From Centroberyx gerrardi (Eukaryota > Chordata > Actinopteri > Beryciformes > Berycidae), in contig NC_136000.1 of NCBI RefSeq assembly GCF_048128805.1, forward strand, positions 24,872,049-24,936,048: 64,000 nucleotides of DNA, given 5' to 3'. Positions 14,828 to 26,599 of the stretch are shown here, piece by piece (positions within the stretch are counted from its first letter, which is position 1; every line of letters begins with the position of its first letter). The position numbers were made by a program, and so were the translations under genes. The notes under the pieces are model-generated. The model saw nothing but the letters and a program-made list of their open reading frames with translations. It did not search any database and was not told where the DNA came from.

Positions 14828-17800
14828 TCACATTGTCATCTCAATAACCACATAGTTGTTGTTGTTGTGGTTATTGTTGTTCTGCCCATCCTCCACCACC
14901 TCTTCCTCAGCCTGGTTTGCCACGGTACCTTCTGGGAGGATGAGCACAGTTCCCATGCTCCCAGTGTCCGCGGTCCTCTCCTCCTCCATGGCAACGCTCC
15001 CATCACTTCTGCTGTTGTCATCCTGGGTGGTACTGATTTCTTCCCCGTTCTGCCGGTCCTCAGCCTGGTCGCAGTGAAGCAGGTCTCCCATCCGGCGGTC
15101 CTCGGCCTGGTCACAGAGACTGTCGGGCGTCACAGTGATCACACAGTGTTCATTGTTGCTGTTCTCATTGCCACGACAAACCCTGTTCTGCCAGTGTCCC
15201 GTTGCCACTCCGATCACCAGTAAGCTGCATCCGGCCAATACTGCCATGCCGAAGACAACAACCAAGGCTATCACAGCCATCTCCATGTAGATGACAATAC
15301 CTCCGTTGTCCTGTACCAGGAGAAGGTACTGGACCACGGTCTGCCGATGAATATTCCCCTTGATTGTCTCCACAGTCTCACAGGTATAAAGGCCGGCGTC
15401 TAACTCGGTGGGCTCGGTGATGAAAAGACCCTGGCTGAGCACTGTGTGTCGGGGGCTGGGCAGGAGGACGCTGTCGGAGAACTGCCAGCTGACCGGCAGG
15501 TTGGTCTCCGGGGAACATGGGACGATCAGGGATATCCCGATGGTGAAGCGGATGATGACTGGTTTCACTTTCACTGGGGTAGGGAACACACACAAACATT
15601 CAGACTCGGCAAGTATCTAGGTCCATGTCAAAGAACACTCAAGGTCAAGGTAATTGATATTCTATTTCAAACACTGCCTAGAGGTAAAAGCATGTTTTGA
15701 GTTGACAACAGGTCGTACGTATGTACGTGAATGTTCAACTTACCCTCAGAGGTCGGGCATATCCTGACGTCTCCATCAGTAAGACTTTGAATCCTGCAAG
15801 ATGAGAAATAGCTCTTTGAATTAGGCCACATCAGAGAAGGACTCACTCTGAAAACCCAATAAACAAAGGAAAGTATCATAAGAGCTTGTACTTACATAAA
15901 TCCAGATGACGTGCCAACAGTAGGTGCACATCGGCCATTGATCAGGTCCCAGCCACAGTATGGGTCTCGGGCCAGGACACAGTCAGAGCAGGATGAGTAG
16001 CGGCTGCAGTCCCTAACGTCAACCTGAACGGCAACGTTATGGGACCCAGTGTACAGCTGGCCCTATGGAGACAGCAACACAGGTTACAGTACAGTATATA
16101 GACACACACACTTGTCTCCCCACTTAAGGCAGTGTTCACACTATTGCGCTTTTTCAAACTGCATTGCCTTTCTTACATAGAAATTAATGGGCAGCGTCCG
16201 CTTTGAAAAAAGATGCTGTGCCTGGCTTGTTTTTAGGCAGAGCAGAGGGCTTTATTTGTGAGCAGACCACTCATAAGAAAGAGGAGGCAGGGATTGATGC
16301 TACATAGAAATCTGAAGGTTTACCACAACGACCAGAGTGAAAATAGAGAAAGCACCAATAGTAAGGTTGGTAGTAGTTGTTACTCTGTGTTGTGGTTCTT
16401 TCTAAGTGTTAAAGAGTGGCACAAACGTACTGTTCAGGGTTCCTTCTAAGCCACTGGTGTCCAGAGTATACAGGTTTTTCACTCCAACCAAATGCTTCTG
16501 AATTTACTGATTAGTAAACTTAGCAGATTGGAGTGTTTGGAATGAAACCTGTATAGGCTGGACACCACTGGCGTAAAGGGAACATTGGTACTGCCTGCTG
16601 ATAGTAGCAGCTACTGCAGCTAGTCCTGACAGAAACAGAGTGATTCAATCTATCAATCAATCACTGTGGTGTGTTTGCGTATTGTGAACCTCCTTACACT
16701 TTTGGAGGAGAGATGGAGCACGTTGACAGGCTGTGGGGTCTCAAACAGCTGCAGCTCCTCGATGATGCGGCCATCCTCTCCATCGAACCTCACTGCCTTC
16801 TGCAGCCATCCAGAGTCTGAGGGTGAGGAGGAAGAATTAATTAATGAATGGAAGGATGGATTACAGCTCCATTAGGAGAATGTCATATGTAAAAAGTCAA
16901 CTTGACCTTTGCACTCCTTATGATTGGTTGATTGTAATTTGGGTGATTTAGGAATTTAAGCTTATTCTACTGTTGCACGTAACTGTTAGTCACTCTGGAT
17001 AAGAGCATCAGTAATGTGTCTTAATCATAAATCTGAATAAGATAGCGTATTCATCTGTCAGTGTGAGTCTGTGTGATTTGTGTGCTTTGCATAAATGCAT
17101 GGCTGCACATGCTAGTTGTGTGTACTTGTTAGAGCTCAACAATTAATCAAAAAAAAAAAATCAAAATCATAATATGATCTTGCAATTTCCAAATCGCAGA
17201 GGCTGCAATGAATTGCTTAAGAGAGGGGGGCGTCCAAAATGGATTTCTAAACAAGACGTTTTAGTGCTCTGGGTAATCTTTGGTCCATGAATCAAGTACA
17301 GTATTAGTGAAAACCTTTCATCATACTCACTGACATCTATGTTTTGTTTTACTTTTAAAGTTAAATTTATGACAAGAAAAACGGGTGATGATATGAATCA
17401 CAGTTTAAATCACAATTGCAGTATTCTGTAAAGTAATGGCAATTAGATGTTTTGTCAATATCTTTCAGCCCTAGTACCTGTGCCAATGAACATGACTTCA
17501 TGCTGTTCTCCATCCAACGACGTCACTCGGTCCACAACAATTTTGGAGAACCGGGTCCCTGTCTTGACCAGCAGAGGCCTGCCGGTCAGTGGTCTGACCA
17601 CCTGCTCCATCAGTGGGTGATTTTTAACAAACTGCAGCGTTTTGTCTGGGAGGTCCAGAGAGGACCTCACACCCATTTCCCGCATGGCGTTGTTAATGCA
17701 CTGCAAGAACAAGACAGAAGAAGTTTACATTTGATAATGACAAGAACCTTGAGTGAACTTGATAACATGAATTGTGCAACTCAATATTAAGGTATTCCTT

Positions 17801-20800
17801 AAGTTGTGTTCACTGACTGCAGTATATAATGATGAGATTTTGAACTTTGAATCTTTCTAGTCTTGATACTTACTGATCCGGGGCGGGGAACTGGCACCTC
17901 TCCAGTATATGGGACCCATTTCCCAACACGCTGAGTCAAAAACCTTCCACTGAACGCCTGGCTGACGTCTGACAGCTTATATGCACAGACGGCAGACCGG
18001 CTAGAAGTAGCTGAGGACTTCCTGTCATGGATTCAGAAAAGCTCCCATTATATCTTACTATATTTATATGTCTATATATCTTTTCTACGTTTTATGTTAT
18101 AGTGCTAATCAACTACTACACACTTATACACATGAAACATGAAACTTTATACAGTTATGTAATTGTATCAAGGTCCTAAATGATGAGGTCACAAGCTATA
18201 TTGTCCTCTCATTTTGACTGAGATGGCTAAAGGGTCCGGAACATTAATTCTTGGTCACTCTTTACTTCTAAAAGCTCAGTTCATAATGACTGGGATGGTC
18301 AGAGGAACCCTAGCCAGAGATCCTTGGTCAGAAACTCTAAGTACTAACAGCTTAATAAAAATGTTATCATCTGCAAACATTGTCACCTCCCTCAACAACA
18401 ATTTTAACAGTGACAACGACTACAGTAAAATTCTGTCCTGCAGACTACTATAATCCCACAGTGAGACTAGACTGAGGAAGACAACTCACAAGTCAGAAGT
18501 GAAAGTGGCGTAGAAGACACTGTCCCTCCAGTCATTTTGGTCTTTGAGAAGGAAGACGTCCTGGACCAGGGACTGCATGCCTCGCTGGCCCATGGGACAA
18601 TCCAGACGTGCCTTCAGGAAAGACGTCCACTTCCTCTGTAGGGTCCTTCGGCCCCCCATGTCGCCCTAGGACAACACACACACAGTCAGTTACATCAGCT
18701 GGATTTACACTGTCAGCTAAAGGAGGTTTCATTCCACCTATGTGAAGGTAGAGGTGTATCCAATGACTTTGCAGACATGATTACCTTGCACACACGGGCA
18801 ATCCTGGACACCTGGGTGTTGGCTGACCATCTCTTCATGGCCGTCTCAGTGAAGAACAAAAATATATTGTCGTCTTCACCGTCCTGGCTGTTTTTACTTG
18901 TTTCAACGAGTTTCATTGAAACAAAGGTGGGATCTGAAACCATGACAGCACGCAGAAAACTGAAGATATGAGATCACAGGGGCGCTGAGGTTCTACAAGG
19001 TCTGAAACTCCACTGTTGAAATACAAACGTTAAGAAGATTCTATTCTATGATTCTATTCCACAAATCATCTGTCTTATGAAACACACATTCAGAAAGTTG
19101 GAGGTAGAATTATTCACAGCACCTCACTCTGGATGTTTAGTTACATGTTCACAAACAGAGGAGAGGAGAGCTTACCGTTTAACCAGAAACCCTCGCTTTC
19201 GGTCTTCAGGGGGCTCGGTCCATTTTTCTGGAACACCGATTCTGTGCCCAGAAAGTTAGAGGAAGTGGCCGAGTGCAAAACGTTTTCTGTCAAGTGGAAA
19301 AGAAACAGTTGAGTATCACAATTCAAAACCGGAATCCGGGCTCTATTCTCATCTGTCTTTCAAATTGCATAGCTAGTATGGAAAAGTCGCCAGGACTTCA
19401 AATCAATCAATGTTGTCATGGTCAGAGGACATGAGAAGCCAGTTGTTATTTACTGGTTAGATTCAACCATGAAAGGAAGACCTCTGTAAGACTTCACACT
19501 GTGGCAAATACAACCATATCAGGAGGAGGAGGATCTGTTAACTCCACTGTACTTACCAACCATAAGGGAGGTGTGCCGTTGGTTTGGGTCAAAAGGCACT
19601 TTCCCCTTTCCTGCCACTTGTTTCCCTTCCAGGATGACTTGTCCGTCAGCAAAGGTCTGGTGGAGGAGACATTCATGATTAATTTTCATTGGGTACACAG
19701 GGCCCAATCAATTAATCAATCAATCAAATCCATCCATCCATCCATCCCATTTTTTATCACCCAAGTGTACAATACTCACCATGTAGTTACACACAGGGTT
19801 GAAAGCGTTCGTGCCGCACACAAGCATCCTTCCATCCCGAGTTGTGTGTAGGGCCTTGATGAAGTTTTCGCAGTCTGAAGCGTCTCTGCCCTTCATCTGG
19901 CAGACAGATTTGTCTTCTGGGCTGACAGTCCATTTGGTCTGAAAGAAAAGACAATTGGAGATGATTCCTAGAGGTCACTCAACTGTCTTTAATTTAGCAA
20001 AATCAAACGTCTGTAAGTCCATAATCTATATTCTCCATCTATATTGTTAGAAGGGAGCGAGAGATTCTTTTCTGTAAGGCAGGACAGAAGGGAGGCACCG
20101 CTCCACCACTTTCTGTACTCAACAAAAAGGGTTCATATAGTACTAGAATAAGGTTCTTTAGGCTTGTTCCCTAGCAGCACTTTTTTGGTGCTATTGGAAC
20201 CCTTTTAAGAATGAATGAAATGCTCTAATCAGCTGTATTGAACGATTTTTTTAAGAACCACACTGGGTTATTTATTCTGATTTGCCAGTTTTTCCTTTCA
20301 CAAATCATAGGGTTGTTTGCGTCATTATGGTTCCATATAGAAAATAAAGAACTCTTAAAGAACCCTCCTTTTTCTGTGGTTCTGTGTTAGTCTGCTAGAG
20401 GTCGTGTGCTGTACCATGTGTGTCAGTACGTGAAACTGCAATATGCTAATTTGTGTCTGTACCAATGTCACCACACTAATTCCTGCACATTTAATGTCCT
20501 TGGTGATTCTGAAATGGCCCAGAAAACTTGTTTGTGTGTGTGGCATACGGTAGCCCAGACGGTCCAAACAGAGGATCGTACCTCACTGATCTTGTCGGAG
20601 ATGTCGTCCATACTGAGGGTGATGACGGTCCCTCTGGCTCCGACAACCAGCTGACCGGCGTCCTCTCTGACCAGCAGAGAGCTCAGATTGGCAAAACCCG
20701 GGTCCGCGAAGCGCTTCATGTTTATTTCTAAACCAGATTAAAAAACACAAGCAGCAAGAGGTGAAATCTCATCCAATCTCACATTTTTTTTTTATATCAT

Positions 20801-21300
20801 CATTTATATCATCATTTCATATTCTTCAAATGTTTTATGTTCATACTTTATAGCCTATATTTCATATTTCTCATATACGTTCATGTTGCACATATGGTTC
20901 CTTTTATTTTTCCTTGTCCCAGTATGTTTTACTGCTGTCTTATGCTGCAATTCACATATTATTTTCATACGTTTCTGTCATATAACAACGCTGAAATTGT
21001 TGGTTATGTTGTATTTAATACCTCCACTTTTCTCTATTCCTAAATATATCCTATTTTGTCTTTACTGTGTCCTATAATTTTCTGCTGTGATGACCCAATT
21101 TGAAAGTCTACTATCTATAATCAGTGATATGCATGTGTTTCATTTCAACTTTGACCCTGCTCCCTCCATCTACATTCCTGCTGAGGATCAGGAGAAGTCT
21201 CACCATGGCAGGGAACGCTCCTGCGGGGCTGGCTGCTTGCCAAAGCGCTGCCTTCGCCCAGGATGAGGAGTAAATAGATGAGAACCACGGATGGCCTCAT
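14828..21300 (-). CDS. Class 4 semaphorin, transmembrane
   Basis: Class 4 semaphorins are membrane-anchored ligands for plexins and related receptors in axon guidance, vascular and immune signalling. Thirteen coding exons were read: 21204-21300, 20582-20727, 19780-19938, 19557-19656, 19176-19286, 18785-18933, 18490-18665, 17874-18021, 17478-17700, 16698-16816, 15896-16062, 15744-15793 and 14828-15573. All phases agree, giving 796 residues. Domains in order: signal peptide ([21 protein letters not shown]); Sema domain to about residue 475, with [19 protein letters not shown] and [17 protein letters not shown] domain with [20 protein letters not shown]; one Ig-like domain with LDAGLYTCE; one membrane helix ([18 protein letters not shown]); and a cytoplasmic tail of about 120 residues with two CDQAEDR repeats and an Asn/His run. 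The domain set is diagnostic of class 4. I cannot assign the paralogue; sema4e is a guess only. An acceptor CCACCTCAG lies just 5' of the ATG, so an untranslated exon lies further upstream. Confidence 0.93.
17000..17030 (+). repeat. Conserved SINE/LINE tail fragment
   Basis: The words GTCACTCTGGATAAGAGCATC match the widespread 3' tail shared by many fish SINEs and their partner LINEs, split here as GTCACTCTGG and ATAAGAGCATC. It lies in the semaphorin intron between exons 9 and 10. Confidence 0.5.
20110..20375. repeat. Probable MITE with AAGAACC/GGTTCTTT ends
   Basis: Inverted words such as AAGGTTCTTTAGG and CTCTTAAAGAACCCTCC, plus an internal GGAACCCTTTTAAGAA, resemble a common fish short inverted-repeat element. 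It lies in the intron between semaphorin exons 2 and 3. Boundaries and target duplication were not resolved. Confidence 0.35.
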
Positions 21301-22002
21301 CTTGTCCTGAGGTGGGAAGAACACAACAGTGACCACCAACGTTACAACATCAGTTAGCCTATTTAAGGGTAGTGTGAACATTTTTGTGAAGATTCATAGT
21401 TGAAGAAAAAAATTCACCATAAAAGAACAAAGAACTTGTACTTGTTTTTATTAATTACACACTGTTCAGTAAAGAACAGAAATGATTTGTCATGACTGTT
21501 GACAATGATTCAGTCTCTCTATCAGTCTCCCTATCAATACCTATGTCAGTCTCTATCAATTTCTCTCTCAACCAGTCTTTCTCTCTCTCTATCTCTATCA
21601 GTCTCTATATTATCTAGTTCACCTGTTGTTAGATAGATCTTGTCTTTTCGTCTCGCTCTTGTCTTGTCTCGTCCCTTGTATCTTGTCTTATCAAACTCGA
21701 GTTGAAATGTGGTCAGAATCATCTTCTGCTCAACAGGTGAGTGCAAAGCCTTCTGTGGCGTCACAAAGGCACAGACGCGTTGACTGGAGAAGACGCTTGT
21801 GACGCGCGCACCAGGTCCACGGGTTTCGCAGCAAATAGGGCTAGTTTGAAAACTGAGTCAAAAAAATAAATGAACCAATAAATACATAAATGAAAAAAGG
21901 CTAATTTTTGGACGAACCGCGGCCGCGATCTGAAAGTGAAAGTAAATTTCAGTGCAGTGTACCTGTAAAAACACAAAATCTGACAGGGTTAGCTGAGAGG
22001 GA

Positions 22003-22060
<58 letters not shown>

Positions 22061-22440
22061 GCTACACTAGGACCACATCAGTTTTCCTCCATGTGCTGCT
22101 TGAGAGATTTGATTGCAATGATTAGTGAGGTTTAGATCCCTTTTCTAGTCAACATTACACAAATAAAGAATATTTTTGAAGATAAATGCTGATTTCTCTC
22201 CTCTCACCATCTTTTAATTTGTTTTTGACTCCATACTCTAAATAGAAATAAAGTTCTAAGTAATAAATGTCATTCAAATGACACATTCATTTTTGCAATG
22301 GCATTCAATCTAAAAATGAGTCCACAACATATTTAATATATGTGGAATGAATTGAAAAGTCACAACAGCACAAAATACTCACCACAGTACAATTCCAGCC
22401 TACACGTAGGGGAGACCGGGTTAGGTCCAGGCCCTAATGG
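21301..22440. other. Semaphorin 5' flank
   Basis: This holds the semaphorin's upstream intron and presumed promoter. A possible donor TTTTTACAG|GTACAC lies near 21966 on the minus strand, with an interferon-response-like word beside it. A compound (GT)n/(GA)n repeat lies at about 22006-22060. No coding sequence was recognised. Confidence 0.4.
21932..21943 (+). promoter_or_regulatory. ISRE/IRF-like word
   Basis: GAAAGTGAAAGT matches the GAAANNGAAA core of interferon-stimulated response elements. It sits about 630 bp upstream of the semaphorin ATG. A 12-base match can occur by chance. Confidence 0.3.
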
Positions 22441-22461
22441 CCACTTCCAATACTTCATTTT

Positions 22462-22612
22462 AAAAAAAAAAATGTTGACAGGGCAGTAGAGATTGACAGG
22501 ACAGAGAGGGCAGGGAGAGGGGATGACATGCAGCAGAGGCATGGGCCAGATTCAAACTCCTGCTGCTGCCTTAATGGCACGCGCTCCACCTGTTGAGCCA
22601 CCAGGGCTCCGG
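22462..22612 (-). mobile_element. tRNA-derived SINE (acanthomorph type)
   Basis: On the minus strand the element starts with GGCTCAACAGGTGGAGC (A-box region), then GGAGTTTGAATC (B-box region). A body follows with TGCTGCATGTCATCCCC, common to percomorph SINEs, and it ends in a T-rich then AAAATG tail. Confidence 0.6.
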
Positions 22613-22624
22613 CCCCTTCCATGC

Positions 22625-22646
22625 TCATTTTTGCCCTAATGTCTCA
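22625..22646. repeat. Left half of a palindrome split by the Penelope dimer
   Basis: The words TCATTTTTGCCCTAATGTC (22625-22643) pair with the inverted GACATTAGGGCAAAAATGA on the right flank (about 26562-26580). With the right-hand target copy at 26503-26517 removed, the pre-insertion site would be a hairpin with about 28-bp arms. The segment 22632-22646 is repeated at 26503-26517. Confidence 0.65.
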
Positions 22647-23962
22647 AACTCCGCCAAATGCGAGCACAACTCGGTCAAAAAAAATCCTCCTTAGGTGCAC
22701 GGCCAAAGATTAATACATGAAGAAAGAAAAGCCAGCACTCTTAATGTCCTTTTATCATATATTTGAATGGGCAGCTATGGAGCACAAACGACGGACGCGT
22801 TTCAGCAATAAGCCATCATCAGCGTTGTGTTGCTCCAAGCGGAAGTGACACTTAAATACATACACGCATACAGTTCAATTAATTATACAATCAATATGGA
22901 AAATACCTTCTCAAAGAGTCACTATCAAAGATAAATCGACGTGCCAGGTTCCCCCACTCAGTACGGACAACTCCAGGAATACACAATCCACAGCATAGAC
23001 ATAACACTTAAGAAAAAATAATGATAAATATCAAGAAAAATGCAATATAAGAATGGAAGAATAAAATATATATATAGCTAAATGTCTCTGCACATATCTC
23101 ACAAATTGTAATCATTTCAAAAAACAGGTCCTCTACACAGAAAATGGAAATGAAGGGAGGCTAAATCTTCCCTAGTACAGGAAAAAGATATAACCCTTCT
23201 GACACTAAACAACTGCACATACAATTGGCCAATAGAACATGCAGTCAGCTGCCGCAGGCCAATATGCCCAAACAGCCTGGGCTCTCCTTAAAGTAGGGAG
23301 TAGAGCCACTAATTAATCGCCACCCTCCACGTGTCCTAAGACATATGAGCCCGACAACAAAGTAGAAGGACTGAGTGCAGCACATATCAATACACAACAC
23401 GGAAAAAACTTTAAATATGTATTCAAAAACAATTTCACAAATCCAAGTTCAGACAATTTCAGAGAAAACACCCTAATAATAATTCCTCATTCAGACCTTT
23501 AGGGTGTTCAGTTTGTAGAGTATGTATCCAAAACGCCTCTCTCTGCAAAAGTGTCTTATCCCTATCACCCCCTCTTTTCAAAGGTCTGACTTCTTCTATA
23601 CCTTGGAACCTCAAGGAACACACGTCATGGCCTACTGAGTTAAAGTGTCTCGCTACTGAGGACTTCTCATCCCTATTCCTAATATTACTTTTATGCTCAG
23701 ATATCCGGGTTTTTAGTTCTCTTTTAGTTTTGCCAACATAGCACATCCCACATGGGCATTTCAAAAGGTAAACCACATGTTTTGTCTTACAAGAAATCCT
23801 ACTCTTAATAAAAAACTTTTTGCCAGAGTGTGGATGTACAAAAGACTCTCCTCTGATCATAGCATTACACTGAACACAATTGGAACATGGGAAATTACCA
23901 TTGGGTAAATTGGATAAGAAATGTTGAGGACGTATGTAACAGTCAGCTCTAACTAGTGTATC
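22647..23962 (-). mobile_element. Penelope-like element copy 1, C-terminal part
   Basis: This is the 3' part of a Penelope-like retroelement on the minus strand. Its ORF (23459-23962) encodes about 168 residues with a GIY-YIG endonuclease module: YLLKCPCGMCYVGKTKREL, then the RISEHK helix with the expected Arg, and a run to the stop at 23459. The frame is open but is cut at its upstream end by the hAT element at 23963 and resumes at 25204. The 1160-bp segment 22716-23875 is duplicated in inverted orientation at 25345-26504. About 70 bp of extra 3' sequence (22647-22715) is present only here. Confidence 0.88.
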
Positions 23963-25203
23963 CAAGGGCGTAGGTTTGATTTTGACATTGGTAGGGACAC
24001 AAATGGGGGAGGTCCGGAGGGGATGTAACCCCCACTGGAAGCTGAGGCATTTTACATTTATGATAGACTTCTGACCGCCATTTCATGTCATCTAGATCAG
24101 TGATTCTCAACCTTTTTCATATCGAGGACCCCTAGTTTAGTCCACATTAGAGCCACGGACCCCCATTTGATGAGATTTTGTCTCTCGGACCCAAATCTGA
24201 GAATACTTTTATTGTTAGATTTGATTTTGATCCAGAATCCCATGACTGTCTGTATTGTAGGTAGAGAGATAACAGTGAAACTAAGATCAAAACAGCCATT
24301 CTTCTACATTCTGTAATTGTGTTAACTATTTGTAAATTAAATAATGCTGAAGTTTAACAATTCATCAATTTGCTGGGGACCCCCTGGAACCTCCTCAAGG
24401 ACCGCTGGTGGTCCCCGGACCCCACGTCGAGAACCACTGATCTAGATAGTTATGGTAGCCAATACACTCATTAACAGACACACAGACACAGGGAGTAGCA
24501 CATTAATGAATCCTTTACTCAAATTTGCCAGCTGAATGGGACTTTGAAGAGCACATTTTGTTTAAGGCAGGTACTGTAGTACTGTTGCCTATTCAAACCA
24601 ACGATCTGTATTTACATTTAAAATAATAATAATGATGATAAGATATTGTAAACTATATCCAAACCCTACATACAAACAGCTGAGTGTTCACTGCCTTGCT
24701 CCTATTTGAAGGAGCCAAACACTTGCCTACGCCTGTCATTAACAGAGATGAACTGTTGGCATATTTGTTTTACATCAGTGTTGTCCAGTGTGGCAACATC
24801 AGCACTGTTCAATCTCACTTGTGACATGTAGGCTACTTACGGTCGTCACTCGTCACAGACGCACGCGACACGGTACTTAAATAAACTAACTTTAATGGCT
24901 AAACACAACTGTTACTAATATAAAATAGCATGGAGTCTTCACTCGCATGCTCGCCGGTAGGCGGAGCTTTGGCTCTTCTTGCGTTTCGTTACAGCGTCCG
25001 TTGCTATGCCGACGCGGGACACCAACGCACTACACCAATGCAGCGGGACTCGTAGTAGAGAACGCGATCTGTTAACATTGACTAGACACTGACGGACAAA
25101 ACAACGTTTATTGTCAATCAAAATAATTGCTAGGGACATTTCAGAGTCGCTTGATATTGGTAGGGACACGTCCCTACCGTCCCTACCCAATTCTACGCCC
25201 TTG
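23963..25203. mobile_element. Non-autonomous hAT element, 1241 bp, 8-bp TSD AGTGTATC
   Basis: The terminal inverted repeats CAAGGGCGTAG and CTACGCCCTTG are flanked by identical octamers AGTGTATC at 23955-23962 and 25204-25211, the hallmark of hAT insertion. No transposase was seen. It interrupts the Penelope-like ORF and contains a second hAT element. The subterminal region near 25155 carries the palindromic word GGTAGGGACACGTCCCTACC. Confidence 0.9.
24098..24439. mobile_element. Short hAT element, 342 bp, 8-bp TSD ATCTAGAT
   Basis: The ends CAGTGATTCTCAACC and GTCGAGAACCACTG are inverted copies (the CAGTGGTTCTCAACC type of hAT/Charlie-like terminus). Identical octamers ATCTAGAT flank it at 24090-24097 and 24440-24447. 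It is nested inside the hAT element at 23963-25203. It is non-coding. Confidence 0.92.
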
Positions 25204-25344
25204 AGTGTATCCCTTAAGTTTCTAGCTCGTTTGTGGGCAAAAATAGGAGCATTCTTAAAAACATGACCTATGTGGGGATCACTAGATAGGATGTGCCAGT
25301 GCTTCTTAACACACTTTTTAATTTCATGAGAAATGGGGGAAACG
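25204..25344 (-). mobile_element. Upstream continuation of Penelope-like copy 1
   Basis: On the minus strand this encodes about 46 residues in frame with the copy 1 ORF across the hAT target site, including KHWHILSSDPHIGHVF and FAHKRARNLRDT, the region linking reverse transcriptase to the endonuclease. It ends abruptly at 25345, where the inverted copy 2 begins. Confidence 0.8.
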
Positions 25345-26504
25345 GTTCAGTGTAATGCTATGATCAGAGGAGAGTCTTTTGTACATCCACACTCTGGCAA
25401 AAAGTTTTTTATTAAGAGTAGGATTTCTTGTAAGACAAAACATGTGGTTTACCTTTTGAAAAGCCCATGTGGGATGTGCTATGTTGGCAAAACTAAAAGA
25501 GAACTAAAAACCCGGATATCTGAGCATAAAAGTAATATTAGGAATAGGGATGAGAAGTCCTCAGTAGCGAGACACTTTAACTCAGCAGGCCATGACGTGT
25601 GTTCCTTGAGGTTCCAAGGTATAGAAGAAGTCAGACCTTTGAAAAGAGGGGGTGATAGGGATAAGACACTTTTGCAGAGAGAGGCGTTTTGGATACATAC
25701 TCTACAAACTGAACACCCTAAAGGTCTGAATGAGGAATTATTATTAGGGTGTTTTCTCTGAAATTGTCTGAACTTGGATTTGTGAAATTGTTTTTGAATA
25801 CATATTTAAAGTTTTTTCCGTGTTGTGTATTGATATGTGCTGCACTCAGTCCTTCTACTTTGTTGTCGGGCTCATATGTCTTAGGACACGTGGAGGGTGG
25901 CGATTAATTAGTGGCTCTACTCCCTACTTTAAGGAGAGCCCAGGCTGTTTGGGCATATTGGCCTGCGGCAGCTGACTGCATGTTCTATTGGCCAATTGTA
26001 TGTGCAGTTGTTTAGTGTCAGAAGGGTTATATCTTTTTCCTGTACTAGGGAAGATTTAGCCTCCCTTCATTTCCATTTTCTGTGTAGAGGACCTGTTTTT
26101 TGAAATGATTACAATTTGTGAGATATGTGCAGAGACATTTAGCTATATATTTTTTTTATTCTTCCATTCTTATATTGCATTTTTCTTGATATTTATCATT
26201 ATTTTTTCTTAAGTGTTATGTCTATGCTGTGGATTGTGTATTCCTGGAGTTGTCCGTACTGAGTGGGGGAACCTGGCACATCGATTTATCTTTGATAGTG
26301 ACTCTTTGAGAAGGTATTTTCCATATTGATTGTATAATTAATTGAACTGTATGCGTGTATGTATTTAAGTGTCACTTCCGCTTGGAGCAACACAACGCTG
26401 ATGATGGCTTATTGCTGAAACGCGTCCGTCGTTTGTGCTCCATAGCTGCCCATTCAAATATATGATAAAAGGACATTAAGAGTGCTGGCTTTTCTTTCTT
26501 CATG
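25345..26504 (+). mobile_element. Penelope-like element copy 2, inverted
   Basis: This is an inverted copy of 22716-23875 with exactly the same length (1160 bp). Its ORF (open from 25333, stop at 25759-25761) carries the same GIY-YIG module with very few changes: LLKS for LLKC, and NSAGHD for NSVGHD. The frame's first codons are junction sequence and not element sequence. Loss of the Cys in the module may affect metal binding. The right end abuts TGCCCTAATGTCTCA. Confidence 0.9.
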
Positions 26505-26599
26505 CCCTAATGTCTCACCAGAGGGGCACGTGAGCTGCTTAAATACCCACCTGGTGTGACATTAGGGCAAAAATGACTGAAAAATTTAAATGAATTCTG

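Noticed and set aside
24939-25190. 83-codon frame in the outer hAT element
   Set aside because: It does not resemble a transposase and overlaps the subterminal repeat; chance frame.
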